Shown here: positions 1 to 9,257 of the stretch, one piece after another
How the letters are laid out: the number at the start of each line of letters is the position of its first letter
Position numbering within the stretch: the stretch's first letter is position 1
DNA from: Pedobacter ginsengisoli
GTDB lineage: Bacteria; Bacteroidota; Bacteroidia; Sphingobacteriales; Sphingobacteriaceae
Assembly (NCBI RefSeq): GCF_030244015.1
Contig: NZ_JASSYX010000003.1
Coordinates: 620,001 to 684,000 of the forward strand
DNA: 64,000 bases
Direction of reading: 5' to 3'
Notes under the pieces: model-generated
Database searches by the model: none
Told to the model about the DNA's origin: nothing
What the model saw: only the letters and a program-made list of their open reading frames with translations
Made by a program: the position numbers and the translations under genes

Positions 1-54
1 CATCATCCGCTCGAAGCAGCTGGTTTTGCTGAACATTCCTTTGAGTTGATTTAA
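1..54 (+). CDS. Probable C-terminal end of a gene entering from the left
   Basis: Frame 1 on the plus strand is open from the first base to a TAA at 52-54 and encodes a 17-residue tail (HHPLEAAGFAEHSFELI). The tail is protein-like, and its stop lies 12 bp from the convergent stop of the minus-strand gene that ends at 67, which is a normal convergent arrangement. The family cannot be told from 17 residues. A chance open frame of this length is possible, so confidence is low. Confidence 0.35.
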   Translation, partial: HHPLEAAGFAEHSFELI

Positions 55-66
55 CGACCAGCTATC

Positions 67-1281
67 CTAATAATCTGTTACCAGGTAATCTCTCGGTACC
101 ATATCCGCAATCCGCTCATAGGCCATATGACCTTCGATGATCACAGAAGCAGGATCAAAAATTCTTCCGTCTGCATAAAAGCTCAATTCCCCGTTAGTAT
201 GATTGATTACCGATACCTGGTAGTCTGCATACTCCTCGGGCCGCTCAATGCGAAATCCGGAGTCACGGTAAGCACTCCTTTCCCGTTCAGGAGTGTAAAC
301 AACATACAGCGCCCCGTCAAAACGGATGGTTTTCAGGTTTTCGGATTTTTGCCGGACTAATCCGCTGATGTAGAACTCTCCGGCTCTAAGTACCTCAACG
401 GAATCCATTTCCCGTCTTTTATTCTTCAAAATCACCAGCACATCATTTAGAATATAGCCCTTCGGGCCTTCCATTTTTTCAGACAGCCGAACCAGGGTTT
501 CGTCTAACTTCTTCTCCGGAATGAATCTCGGGTTTTTCTTTTTGACCAGGTTCCTCACCATAAACCCCTCAGGTTCCAGGGTGTCTTTATATAGCGCGCT
601 GAAAAAATGCTCAGGTGATCCCATATAAGCTTCTGCTCTTTTTTTCGCATATTGCTGCATTTGTTTGGGTGTGCCTTTCAGCTCTTCAAAGGTGGGAAAC
701 CCATAAAAGAAGACCAGACCGGTCCCCTCATCCTTTTGAAAGTATTTAAGCAAATATTTGATGCGGTACCCAAGTGCTTTATTTTCGACGACCAGCAAAT
801 CATTCGTGCTGGCAGTCAAAATTTTCTTTTCTGCATTGTATTCAAACCTCAGCACTTCGGGGTTAAGTATCTTGCATGCTTTCGCGTTTGGCGTAATTCC
901 TATAAAGCTTTCCCTGAAACTTTTCTCCCATTTTTTATTACGCCGCTCCGGTCTGATGACCACTTCACTGAGCCGGGTTATACTTTCCTTCAGCTTTATA
1001 TTGAATATTACCGGCTTATTGTCCATTATCAGATTGGCTGTTGCCGTCATATAGCCCAGCATTTGAAAAATGAGATTATAATTTCCGGGGCCGACTTTTA
1101 ACTGATAATGTCCGGTGCTGTCGGCTACTGTTCCCAGCCGGAAACCGCCAATGGAAACACCGGCACCGGGAAGAGGTTGTCCGGTTTCATCTGTAATTTG
1201 TCCGGAGATCAGCAATTTGTTCTGAGCGGACGCTGTCGTTAAGCCCTGGATGACCAGGATAAAGAGCAGGATTTTTTTCAT
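67..1281 (-). CDS. Carboxypeptidase-regulatory-like domain protein, exported
   Basis: This is a 404-residue exported protein. Residues 1-19 form a Sec signal peptide (Lys-Lys then a hydrophobic stretch ending at SAQ). Residues about 23-105 are a carboxypeptidase-regulatory-like beta-sandwich, with the typical sequence SGQITDETGQPLPGAGV and the later GHYQLKVGPGNY. The rest is a conserved Bacteroidota region with motifs such as KILNPEVL and ENKALGYRIKYLL, which I recognise from uncharacterised proteins of this phylum. No catalytic motif is visible. It is the last of three co-directional minus-strand genes, 47 bp after the hybrid regulator, so it may be co-transcribed with the regulator and the mannanase. 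A cell-surface or periplasmic binding role is inference. Confidence 0.75.
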   Translation of the reverse strand: MKKILLFILVIQGLTTASAQNKLLISGQITDETGQPLPGAGVSIGGFRLGTVADSTGHYQLKVGPGNYNLIFQMLGYMTATANLIMDNKPVIFNIKLKESITRLSEVVIRPERRNKKWEKSFRESFIGITPNAKACKILNPEVLRFEYNAEKKILTASTNDLLVVENKALGYRIKYLLKYFQKDEGTGLVFFYGFPTFEELKGTPKQMQQYAKKRAEAYMGSPEHFFSALYKDTLEPEGFMVRNLVKKKNPRFIPEKKLDETLVRLSEKMEGPKGYILNDVLVILKNKRREMDSVEVLRAGEFYISGLVRQKSENLKTIRFDGALYVVYTPERERSAYRDSGFRIERPEEYADYQVSVINHTNGELSFYADGRIFDPASVIIEGHMAYERIADMVPRDYLVTDY

Positions 1282-1328
1282 AATTGAGCGTTAATGCTTA
1301 CTAATATAAGCAGAATGTTCCTGAAAAT

Positions 1329-4300
1329 CTACTGATTGGAATGTTCCGCATATTTTGAAGGCAAAACACCAAACTCCTCTTTAAACGATTTGACAAAGTT
1401 CTTCGTGGTCTTAAACCCAACCTTGTAGCAAATCTGGGATACCGTCAGCTTGCCCTGCTCCAAAAGCTGCGCTGCCCTTTTCAGCCGGTATGATTTGATA
1501 AATTCCAGTGGTGTTTTACCAGTAAGTGCAACTATTCTCTTATACAGTGTTACCCTGCTCACCAGCAGGAGATTACTGAGCATGTCTACTGAAAAATTAC
1601 TGTTGTCGATGTTCCTTTCTATCTCCTGCAGTACCTGCTGGAGAAATTGCTCATCGGGACTTTCGATCTCCACAGTCAGGGGCTGCACTTCCACCTGTTT
1701 TTGATAAAGCTTTCTAAAAGAATCCTGCTGAACCAGGATGTTCCTGATCTTGGAATTGAGGATCTCAAAGCTGAAAGGCTTGGTCATGTAGTCTGTGGCG
1801 CCGGTCTCCAGTCCGGTAAGCTCTTGCTCCTCCCCGGTTAACGCCGTCAGCAATATGACCGGGATCTGCATGGTCCTGGAGTCTGACCTGATCTTTTTAC
1901 AGAGCTCAATACCGGTCATTTCCGGCATCGATATGTCGCTGACGATAATGCTTGGGTGATAGAACAGCGCCTTCTGCCAGCCTTCCTTTCCATTTCCCGC
2001 CTCTATTACATTAAAATCTTCTTTTAAATTGTCCTTCAGGTAAAACCGCAGATCGGCATCATCTTCCACCAGCATCACGGTGGCCTTTTTGGAAGAAATG
2101 GTGACCTGCACGGTTTGGGAACCGTCCAAACTTTCTTCGGCAATGAGGTTGTCGACAAAATTCTCCGGGCCGCTCTTTTGTTCGCGGAGCTCTTCAAAGG
2201 GCAGCAGGATGGTGAAACAGCTGCCCACACCCTCATCACTTTCCAGAAAGATCTCCCCGCCATGCAGTTTTACAAATTCTTTGGTAATGGCCAGGCCGAT
2301 ACCACTGCCCTGGTTGATGATCGAATCGGGAATGTCATTCTGAAAAAAGCTCTCAAAAATCTTGTCCTGTTTTTCCTTGGCGATGCCAATCCCGCTATCC
2401 CGCACCCTGATCTCGACCATGTACTGGTCTTCCATGATACAATCAACCGAAACATTTATTTTACCATTGTCCAGGGTAAATTTAAAACTGTTGGACAGCA
2501 GGTTGAACAGGATGCGCTCTATTTTATCGTGGTCAAAATTAACCTTCAGCATTTCGTAAGCCGCATTGAAGCTGAGCTGGATATTTTTTTGTTCGGCAAT
2601 GTCCTTAAACGAGTAAGTGATGTCGCGGATAAAAGAAATGATGTCGCCCGGTCGCTTTTGCAGCTTGATCTCTTTAAGCTCCATTTTTCTGAAATCCAGT
2701 AACTGGTTGACCAGGTTGAGCAGCCTTTTCGCATTTTTCTGGATCAGCGAGACCTGCTCTTTCAGCTGATGATCATAAGACCCTTTGAGCAATTTGTCTA
2801 TCGGAGCAAGTATCAGGGAAAGCGGCGTCCTGAATTCATGGCTTACATTGGTCAGGAACTTGATCTTCATTGCGTCCAGTTCCCTGTACCTTTGGGACTC
2901 TACCTTTTCCTGCTCGATCAGCCGCTGTATTTCTTTTTTTTCCTGTTCTGCTGCAAACTGCAATTTGAGCTTCCGGATACCCCGGTGCCTGAAATAATAC
3001 AAGGCAGCGGCGCCAAGCAGAAAATATAAGATATAAGCCAGCGTAGAAGTATACCAGGGATGCAATATCCTGATATTAAGGGTCACAGGTATGGCTTTAG
3101 AAAGATCTTCGGTACTGGAAGCCCGTACTTTAAATACATAGTCGCCTGGATCCAGATTGGTATAAGTAGCCTTACGCAGGTTGTTGTCTGCGAGGATCCA
3201 GGTCTTGTCAAAGCCCTCCAGCATGTACTGGTGCTTTACCTTATGCGGACCGATATAGTTTAAAGAAGCAAATTCTATGGAAAACACGTTTTGATCGTGA
3301 CTCAGGGTAATGTTCCTGGTATCAAAAATGGATTGCTTGAGGATCACCCGGCCATCTATGGCCGCATTGGCAGTGACGCTTTTGTTGAACAGCTGAAAAT
3401 CTGTGATGAACAGTTTAAATGCGTGGCTGTAAGTCTTTATATCGGCAGGATGAAAAATATTGATACCGTCAGCACCGCCGAAAGCGAGCTCGCCGGTCTT
3501 CAGTTTTACCGAAGCGATGCGGTTAAACTCCTTACCCTGCAAACCATCATTTTCATCAAAATTCTTAAATATGATCCCCAGTTTTTTTTTATAATCGACA
3601 GAGATCCGCGACAGGCCATTGGAAGTACTCACCCAAAAGTCGCCACTGTCATCTTCCTGGATGTCCATAATGTTATTATCCGGCAGCCCGCTTTCCACGG
3701 TATAATTGTAAAAGGTCCGGGTGTCCGGATTGTAAATACTCAGTCCGTCCCGGGTACCAATCCACAGATAACCCTTGCTGTCTTCAATAAAGCTGTTGAT
3801 GTTGTCATTGACCAGGCTGTTGTCGTTATTGGCATTGTTGATCATCCGCACGAACTTTGTACCACCCTTAGGCAATACATTCATGCCATAGGAAGTACCG
3901 ATCCAGATGTTGTGCTTTGAATCTTCAATGACCTTAAAAACATAGTCTGAACTGATCTGCTGATCGTGCTGACCATAACGTTTAAATTTCTTTGACCTGC
4001 GGTCAAACAAGTTCAGCCCCCCGCCCATTGTCGCGATCCAGAACCTGCCGCTGGAATCTTCGAGAAAATCTGATACTTTATTGTCGCTCAGGCTCTGCGG
4101 ATCGGCGGCGTTGTATTTGTAATGAATGAATTTGCCATTGTCCATATAATCGAATCCGCCGGTGTAGGTCCCGATCCACAGCTTTTCAAAACGGTCAATG
4201 TAGATGGCCACTATAGCGTCATGCGACAGACTGTTCGGGTTGTCCGGGTCATGCCTGTAGGACCTGAACTTATTGGTTTTCCGGTTGTAATAAACCAGTC

Positions 4301-5480
4301 CCCTTCCATTGGTGCCAATCCAGATATTTCCCAGTTTGTCTTCAACCATTCTGTTAACGTCGCTGTAAATCAGGCTATTCGGGTCTGAAGAATGTTTGAT
4401 CAGGTTGAACTTGATGACATTTGGGTGGTAAAAGTTGACGCCCTTTCTAAAAGTACCGATCCACACCATACCCAGATTATCATAGTAAATACTTGAAATG
4501 CTGTTCTGGCTCAGGCTCTTGCTGTCGTCCTCATTGTTCAGCAGGTACCGGATACTGAAATCCTTCTTGTCAATCAGGTTGATGCCGCCATGGTCTGTAC
4601 CGATCCATATCTTACCGGTATTGTCCTGGATAATACCAGTTACAATATCCGAATTGAGTTTTACGTCAGCAGAGTTTTTGCTGATCTTCTTCAGCAGGTT
4701 TTTAGCAGGATCAAAATAGTAAACACCTGTTGATGTGGAGATGTCATAGATCCATACCAGCCCCTGCTGGTCTATAAAAAGACGATAAGTATCACTTTCC
4801 CGGTTAGAAAATTTACTGGAAAGGTCTATCCGCTGGGTAACCGTCCCTGTGCCCTTTTTGAGCAGTTCAAGTGTACCCTCCGCATGGATCAGCCATGCAT
4901 TGCCGGCCTTGTCTTCAGCAAGGTCTACTACCGGGCTTGCGGAAATGGAATTTTCTCCGCGGATCTCATGTGAAATTCGCAGTGTCTTTTTTGTGGCAGG
5001 ATTGTACCGGTACAATCCTGTGGTTTCAGAAATGAACCAGAAACAACCTGATTGCCCCTTTTTCAGCGTGAGTACCGAACTTTCCGGGATGCCATATTTT
5101 TCCAGCTCCGGTTGGATATTGTGGTCAAACAGCTCTGTCACCGGGTCATAAATATCCAGTCCGGCGCGGGTTTCAATCCAGAGCTTTTGATCCGGCCCCT
5201 CAGCAATATTGCGGACATCGCTGTCGCTAATGGTGGACTTGCTCCTGACGCGGTGCCGGTACACCTTAAAGCTATAGCCATCATAGCGTGCCAGACCTGC
5301 CATTGTACCCAGCCAGAGGAATCCTTTTGCGTCCTTATAAAAACAGTTGACGTCGTTGTGCGGAAGCCCGTTGTTGATGTCCAGGTGGGAAAACTGATAT
5401 TGATTGTACTGAGCCGTTGCTGTGATGCCTAAAAGCATGCCCAGCCAGATACATACACCTATTTTTAGTTTCCGTTGCAT
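1329..5480 (-). CDS. Hybrid two-component sensor kinase/response regulator (HTCS)
   Basis: This 1383-residue protein joins a whole two-component pathway in one chain. After a signal peptide (about 1-24) come repeated two-component-propeller motifs of the type 'IWIGT..GG(L/I)' over about 25-690, a Y_Y_Y domain near 740-800, and a membrane span near 810-835. The kinase follows: the phospho-accepting His is His881 in the motif NVSHEFRTPL, and the ATPase domain has NLLSNSFKFT and DSGIGI. The receiver's phospho-acceptor is Asp1182 in IVSDISMPEMTG, and the last 110 residues are an AraC-type DNA-binding domain. Such proteins sense oligosaccharides in the periplasm and switch on polysaccharide-utilisation genes. 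The GH26 mannanase lies 49 bp upstream on the same strand, so a mannan-derived ligand is the natural guess. No SusC/SusD pair is in view. Confidence 0.95.
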   Translation of the reverse strand: MQRKLKIGVCIWLGMLLGITATAQYNQYQFSHLDINNGLPHNDVNCFYKDAKGFLWLGTMAGLARYDGYSFKVYRHRVRSKSTISDSDVRNIAEGPDQKLWIETRAGLDIYDPVTELFDHNIQPELEKYGIPESSVLTLKKGQSGCFWFISETTGLYRYNPATKKTLRISHEIRGENSISASPVVDLAEDKAGNAWLIHAEGTLELLKKGTGTVTQRIDLSSKFSNRESDTYRLFIDQQGLVWIYDISTSTGVYYFDPAKNLLKKISKNSADVKLNSDIVTGIIQDNTGKIWIGTDHGGINLIDKKDFSIRYLLNNEDDSKSLSQNSISSIYYDNLGMVWIGTFRKGVNFYHPNVIKFNLIKHSSDPNSLIYSDVNRMVEDKLGNIWIGTNGRGLVYYNRKTNKFRSYRHDPDNPNSLSHDAIVAIYIDRFEKLWIGTYTGGFDYMDNGKFIHYKYNAADPQSLSDNKVSDFLEDSSGRFWIATMGGGLNLFDRRSKKFKRYGQHDQQISSDYVFKVIEDSKHNIWIGTSYGMNVLPKGGTKFVRMINNANNDNSLVNDNINSFIEDSKGYLWIGTRDGLSIYNPDTRTFYNYTVESGLPDNNIMDIQEDDSGDFWVSTSNGLSRISVDYKKKLGIIFKNFDENDGLQGKEFNRIASVKLKTGELAFGGADGINIFHPADIKTYSHAFKLFITDFQLFNKSVTANAAIDGRVILKQSIFDTRNITLSHDQNVFSIEFASLNYIGPHKVKHQYMLEGFDKTWILADNNLRKATYTNLDPGDYVFKVRASSTEDLSKAIPVTLNIRILHPWYTSTLAYILYFLLGAAALYYFRHRGIRKLKLQFAAEQEKKEIQRLIEQEKVESQRYRELDAMKIKFLTNVSHEFRTPLSLILAPIDKLLKGSYDHQLKEQVSLIQKNAKRLLNLVNQLLDFRKMELKEIKLQKRPGDIISFIRDITYSFKDIAEQKNIQLSFNAAYEMLKVNFDHDKIERILFNLLSNSFKFTLDNGKINVSVDCIMEDQYMVEIRVRDSGIGIAKEKQDKIFESFFQNDIPDSIINQGSGIGLAITKEFVKLHGGEIFLESDEGVGSCFTILLPFEELREQKSGPENFVDNLIAEESLDGSQTVQVTISSKKATVMLVEDDADLRFYLKDNLKEDFNVIEAGNGKEGWQKALFYHPSIIVSDISMPEMTGIELCKKIRSDSRTMQIPVILLTALTGEEQELTGLETGATDYMTKPFSFEILNSKIRNILVQQDSFRKLYQKQVEVQPLTVEIESPDEQFLQQVLQEIERNIDNSNFSVDMLSNLLLVSRVTLYKRIVALTGKTPLEFIKSYRLKRAAQLLEQGKLTVSQICYKVGFKTTKNFVKSFKEEFGVLPSKYAEHSNQ

Positions 5481-5529
5481 TCCCCTTTTGTCTTTCGCCC
5501 CCTAAGGGTCAATCGTTAATATACAAATA

Positions 5530-6651
5530 CTATTTATAAATTCCTTTCAGGTCTTTCTCAAAAAGTGTATACGGATCATCATAAAATTTTTTAAAATCAG
5601 GGTTGTTTGGATGGCCCGGATAAGGGGCGTAGAAATGAGTAGGGCTGTGGGTATCATTGCGCCACACGAGCACATAGCACAGTCTGACCCTATCGCTTTT
5701 CATCACCTTTAGCAGCACATCGTTCCACCAGACAGGGTTGGTCAGCGATTCCAGCCCGGTTTCAGTGAATGCGGCAAGTTTTCCGTTCTTTTCAGCGAGC
5801 GCTGACACGATCTGCAGTTTTTTTATGGCAGCGTCAAGATTATATTTCCCATCCCGGCCCATGTCACCATAATTGTCCATGCCCAGCAGATCTACCCATT
5901 CATTGCCCGGATAACGCTCCAGGTACTGTTCCTCAGTTTTGAAAGTATTGTCCGGCGAAAAGGCATAAATAAAATTGTGAACCTCTGCCGTGTCCCGCAG
6001 GTAAGATACCGTGAATTTCCACAAAGCCCTGAACTCGTCCGGGGTACAGTGCGATTTGCCCCACCAGAACCAGTCCCCGTCAAACTCATGATAAGGACGG
6101 AAAATTACAGGTATTGCTTCACCGTTTTTACCTTTCAGGCTTTTGGCCCAGTCCGCTATGGTCTTTAGTATAGCAGTGTATTGCTGATGCGCCTTTCCGC
6201 CCGGGATGATGTATTTTACCGCAGGCAATGACACAGAATCCTTCCAGTAGAACCCGCCTTCAGACACCGGGTTGGAAAAATGCCAGGCAATAGTGGTCAC
6301 CCCGCCCCTGTTATAGGTATCCGTCACGAGTTTTTTTAGTTTTGACTTTGTTTTTTCGATCTCCGCAGCAGACCTGCCCGACAAGTCCGAAAGGTCAACA
6401 CCGATCACAGCCGGATGAGTACCGACAACGGACTTCACGTCAGAACGGTCAGCATCCCCTGACCAGCCATGACCATACTCTGTAGCATGCTGATGACCGA
6501 ACAAAGTGTGTTTTTCGGAAAGCTTATACAAGTTATTGAACAAGGCGATGGTCTCTTTGGTAGCCATCGGGTCTATAGGCATTCGCTGTTGTGCGGGCAG
6601 CATATTGCAGTACAGCAAACCCAAAAGGATAAAAAGACATTTCATATTCAT
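5530..6651 (-). CDS. GH26 endo-beta-1,4-mannanase, exported
   Basis: This 373-residue protein has a signal peptide (about 1-20) and the GH26 (clan GH-A) fold, which cleaves beta-1,4-mannan backbones by a retaining mechanism. The acid/base is probably Glu189 in FRPYHEFDGDWFWWG, and the nucleophile Glu297 in AFTETGLES. The early FGHQHATEYG segment is also typical. The length fits a single catalytic domain without binding modules. It is the first gene of a minus-strand run with the hybrid regulator and a carboxypeptidase-regulatory-like protein. Two starts are possible, ATG at 6651 or ATG at 6645 (MKCLF). A TAAGTTTA box lies 6 nt before the first one. Periplasmic or surface location is inferred from the signal peptide. 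Confidence 0.9.
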   Translation of the reverse strand: MNMKCLFILLGLLYCNMLPAQQRMPIDPMATKETIALFNNLYKLSEKHTLFGHQHATEYGHGWSGDADRSDVKSVVGTHPAVIGVDLSDLSGRSAAEIEKTKSKLKKLVTDTYNRGGVTTIAWHFSNPVSEGGFYWKDSVSLPAVKYIIPGGKAHQQYTAILKTIADWAKSLKGKNGEAIPVIFRPYHEFDGDWFWWGKSHCTPDEFRALWKFTVSYLRDTAEVHNFIYAFSPDNTFKTEEQYLERYPGNEWVDLLGMDNYGDMGRDGKYNLDAAIKKLQIVSALAEKNGKLAAFTETGLESLTNPVWWNDVLLKVMKSDRVRLCYVLVWRNDTHSPTHFYAPYPGHPNNPDFKKFYDDPYTLFEKDLKGIYK

Positions 6652-6657
6652 AATAGC

Positions 6658-6665
6658 TAAACTTA
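6658..6665 (-). promoter_or_regulatory. Candidate -7 box of the mannanase gene
   Basis: Read on the minus strand, TAAGTTTA lies 6 nt upstream of the ATG at 6651. It differs from the Bacteroidota -7 consensus TAnnTTTG only in its last base. I see no convincing -33 TTG. If used, the transcript would start almost at the start codon. Confidence 0.4.
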
Positions 6666-6835
6666 CTGTTTTTTAAAAAAGGCTTAACCTGCCCGGTGTA
6701 TGAATCCGTAAAAGTATCGCCACAGCTAATCCTGAATGCTAAAAAATGGGGTTCCAAATGTTAAGTCCGGATCAGAACTCCGAACATTTACATCCTGCTA
6801 ACATTTCATATTTATAAAATTCAAACCCTATTGTG

Positions 6836-6843
6836 TAACTTTG
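6836..6843 (+). promoter_or_regulatory. Candidate -7 box of lipA
   Basis: TAACTTTG matches the Bacteroidota -7 consensus TAnnTTTG and ends 4 nt before the lipA ATG at 6848. Since transcription in this phylum begins a few bases after the box, a leaderless mRNA is predicted. A -33 TTG is not evident. Confidence 0.55.
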
Positions 6844-6847
6844 CAGC

Positions 6848-7726
6848 ATGATCGCACTTCCGGTTGTTTCAGAAAACCCAGTACAACGTAAACCAGATTG
6901 GCTAAGAGTAAAGCTTCCTGTAGGTAAAGAATATGCGCAGGTACGCAGTTTGGTGGACACGCATAAGCTCCATACCATTTGTGAAAGCGGCAACTGCCCT
7001 AATATGGGAGAATGCTGGGGAGCCGGCACGGCTACCTTTATGATCCTGGGCAATATCTGTACCCGGTCATGTTCGTTTTGTGCTGTGGCCACCGGCAGAC
7101 CGCTGGCTGTAGATACTGATGAACCTAACAGGGTGGCCAATTCAGTAAAACTGATGCAGGTAAAACACTGTGTGATCACTTCGGTAGACCGGGATGACCT
7201 GAAAGACGGCGGATCCATCATCTGGGCGGAAACCTTACAGGCCATCAGAAGAGAAAGTCCGGAAACCACACTGGAAACCCTGATCCCTGATTTCAGGGGA
7301 ATATGGGACAACCTCTACCGCGTACTCGAGGAAAGACCGGAAGTGATGTCCCACAATGTGGAAACTGTAAAACGCCTCACTAAACAGGTGCGCATCCAGG
7401 CCAAATATGACAGGAGCCTCGAGGCCTTAAAACGCATCTCTGAGTTTGGGCTGAGAACCAAAACCGGAATCATGCTGGGCTTAGGTGAAACTGAAGACGA
7501 CGTACTGGAAGCCATGGACGATCTGGTAGCCAATGGTGTCCACATCCTGACCCTGGGCCAATACCTGCAGCCAACAAGAAACCATCACCCGGTAGTAGAC
7601 TGGATCCACCCGGACCAGTTTGCCAGGTACAAAGAAATTGGTTTATCAAAAGGGCTGAAGTATGTAGAAAGCGGCCCGCTGGTCCGTTCTTCATACCATG
7701 CAGAGAAGCACCTTTTTGACATGTAG
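6848..7726 (+). CDS. lipA: Lipoyl synthase
   Basis: LipA is a radical-SAM enzyme that inserts two sulfur atoms into protein-bound octanoyl groups to make the lipoyl cofactor of pyruvate and 2-oxoglutarate dehydrogenases and the glycine cleavage system. The 292-residue sequence shows both clusters' ligands: Cys45, Cys50 and Cys56 of the auxiliary cluster ([12 protein letters not shown]) and Cys71, Cys75 and Cys78 of the radical-SAM cluster (CTRSCSFC). The family's C-terminal RSSYHA motif is also present. Length is normal. It stands alone on the plus strand ahead of the sigma-factor gene. The ATG at 6848 is supported by the -7-like box ending 4 nt upstream. Confidence 0.97.
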   Translation: MIALPVVSENPVQRKPDWLRVKLPVGKEYAQVRSLVDTHKLHTICESGNCPNMGECWGAGTATFMILGNICTRSCSFCAVATGRPLAVDTDEPNRVANSVKLMQVKHCVITSVDRDDLKDGGSIIWAETLQAIRRESPETTLETLIPDFRGIWDNLYRVLEERPEVMSHNVETVKRLTKQVRIQAKYDRSLEALKRISEFGLRTKTGIMLGLGETEDDVLEAMDDLVANGVHILTLGQYLQPTRNHHPVVDWIHPDQFARYKEIGLSKGLKYVESGPLVRSSYHAEKHLFDM

Positions 7727-7825
7727 TCCATTTTTCTTAGCACTTCTGTGTTATTTTTCGTCTAATTGCTTAAAAAAACAAATGCGCCTTTGTTCTTGTT
7801 CTAGTTTCTGTATATTCGTAATCGA

Positions 7826-8377
7826 TTGGCAGCAACTAAAAAGATATCACTCTCCGAAGAAGAGCTGGTGCGTAGACTGAAAGCTCAGGATACCATCGCT
7901 GTTCAAGCCCTGTACGACATGTATTCGGGCGCGCTGCTTGGGGTTATTTCAAGGATCATTCCCCAAACGGAACTTGCTGAAGACCTTTTACAGGAGACTT
8001 TCATTAAGATTTGGAATTCGGCAAACAGTTACGACAGCAACAAAGGCCGCTTATTTACATGGATGATGAACATTGCGCGCAATTTATCCATAGACAAAGT
8101 ACGTTCCAGGGATTTCAGAAACTCGGGGAAAAACCAGGACATAGAAAACAACGTAGATTTCATTGACTCGCAAAAAGAGATTACTTTTAATGCGGATCTT
8201 CTGGGACTTAAGGATATGGTGACTGCCTTAAAGCCGGAATTTAACAGTGTACTCAATATGGTGTATTTTAAAGGATATACCCACGTGGAGGCAGCAGAAG
8301 AATTGAATTTACCACTGGGTACGGTTAAAACACGTATCCGGATGGCTATTATGGAGTTAAGAAAGCATTTTAATTAA
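7826..8377 (+). CDS. ECF-type RNA polymerase sigma factor
   Basis: This 183-residue protein has the two domains of a group-4 (ECF) sigma factor. Region 2 covers about residues 20-95 (DLLQETFIKIWN, then LFTWMMNIARNLSID) and binds the -10 element. Region 4 covers about 130-180 (YTHVEAAEELNLPLGTVKTR) and binds the -35 element. The start is unusual: an in-frame TAG at 7802 leaves TTG at 7826 as the best initiation codon. The next gene begins 1 nt after the stop and encodes an RskA-like anti-sigma factor, so the pair is almost certainly a translationally linked sigma/anti-sigma module. What signal it answers cannot be seen. Confidence 0.92.
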   Translation: MAATKKISLSEEELVRRLKAQDTIAVQALYDMYSGALLGVISRIIPQTELAEDLLQETFIKIWNSANSYDSNKGRLFTWMMNIARNLSIDKVRSRDFRNSGKNQDIENNVDFIDSQKEITFNADLLGLKDMVTALKPEFNSVLNMVYFKGYTHVEAAEELNLPLGTVKTRIRMAIMELRKHFN

Positions 8378-8378
8378 A

Positions 8379-9257
8379 GTGGAAGAAGGAAAAGCATATA
8401 TTGAATCGGGCATACTTGAACTTTACGTTCTGGGGCAGTTGACTGCACAGGAACAAGCTGAAGTTGAAGCAATGGCGGTACAATATCCTGAAGTGAAGCA
8501 GGAGATTGACGCAATTGAACGTGCTATGGAACAATATGCCCTGGCACAAGCGGTGCATCCTGCGGAAGGACTGGATCAAAAAATCCTGGCCAGGATCAAC
8601 AGCGAAAAACAAAGTACAGCAGAAACTTTTGAAGTACCAGCCAGCGTACCTGCTAAAGCCAGTGACGCAATTGTCGTGCAGCTAAACAGAGACGATAACT
8701 ATGAAACTAAGGTCCGGAGGTTGCGCATTGCGCTGGCGGCATGTGTCGCCCTGCTCGTAGTGAGTGCAGTCGCCTTATTTTCAGCACGTACAGAACTGGA
8801 CAGCGCCAAAGATCAGATCGCTGAACTGAGCCTTGACAAAGAGAAATTTACAGCTACCGTGAATTACATGAAGCAGACCAATGCCGCTTTGCAGAAGATT
8901 GCCGACATGACCGCTGATCCGAACTGGAAGTTTGTGAAACTGGCGGGCACCCCTATGGATCCAAAAGCCAGCATGATGGTTTACTGGCATACTACAGGCA
9001 AACATGTGATGATGGACAACAGGAAGATGAAGCTTCCTGCAACAGATAAAGAGCATCAGTACCAGCTTTGGGCTTTGGTAAACGGCAAACCTGTTGATCT
9101 TGGTGTGTTTGATGTCAACGCTGACAGCGCACAAATATTGGTCAGCATGAAAGACATTGCAGCTGCCCAGACCTTTGCTGTGACCCTGGAGAAACGCGGC
9201 GGAAGTCCAAGCCCTACGATGACCCAAATGATCGTAGCAGGCAATGTTTCTATTTAA
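8379..9257 (+). CDS. RskA-like membrane anti-sigma factor
   Basis: This 292-residue protein starts with GTG 1 nt after the sigma-factor stop codon, which suggests coupled translation. Residues 1-55 are an acidic helical N-terminus of the anti-sigma type (SGILELYVLGQLTAQEQAEV). There is one transmembrane helix at about 112-132, and the C-terminal half resembles the RskA/anti-sigma-K extracytoplasmic domain (the YQLWALVNGKPVDLG segment is characteristic). Members of this family hold their cognate ECF sigma factor at the inner membrane until a signal releases it. No zinc-binding HxxxCxxC motif is present in the N-terminus. The end overlaps the convergent gene's stop by 4 bp. Confidence 0.88.
   Translation: MEEGKAYIESGILELYVLGQLTAQEQAEVEAMAVQYPEVKQEIDAIERAMEQYALAQAVHPAEGLDQKILARINSEKQSTAETFEVPASVPAKASDAIVVQLNRDDNYETKVRRLRIALAACVALLVVSAVALFSARTELDSAKDQIAELSLDKEKFTATVNYMKQTNAALQKIADMTADPNWKFVKLAGTPMDPKASMMVYWHTTGKHVMMDNRKMKLPATDKEHQYQLWALVNGKPVDLGVFDVNADSAQILVSMKDIAAAQTFAVTLEKRGGSPSPTMTQMIVAGNVSI

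Noticed and set aside
1..6. Two in-frame minus-strand ATG at the left edge
   Set aside because: A gene starting there would lie outside the window, and only six bases are visible; the plus-strand tail to 54 is a better reading.
3291..3920. 209-residue plus-strand open frame inside the hybrid regulator gene
   Set aside because: It is antisense to the propeller-repeat region, and the repeat structure of the real gene explains its openness. No start or family support.
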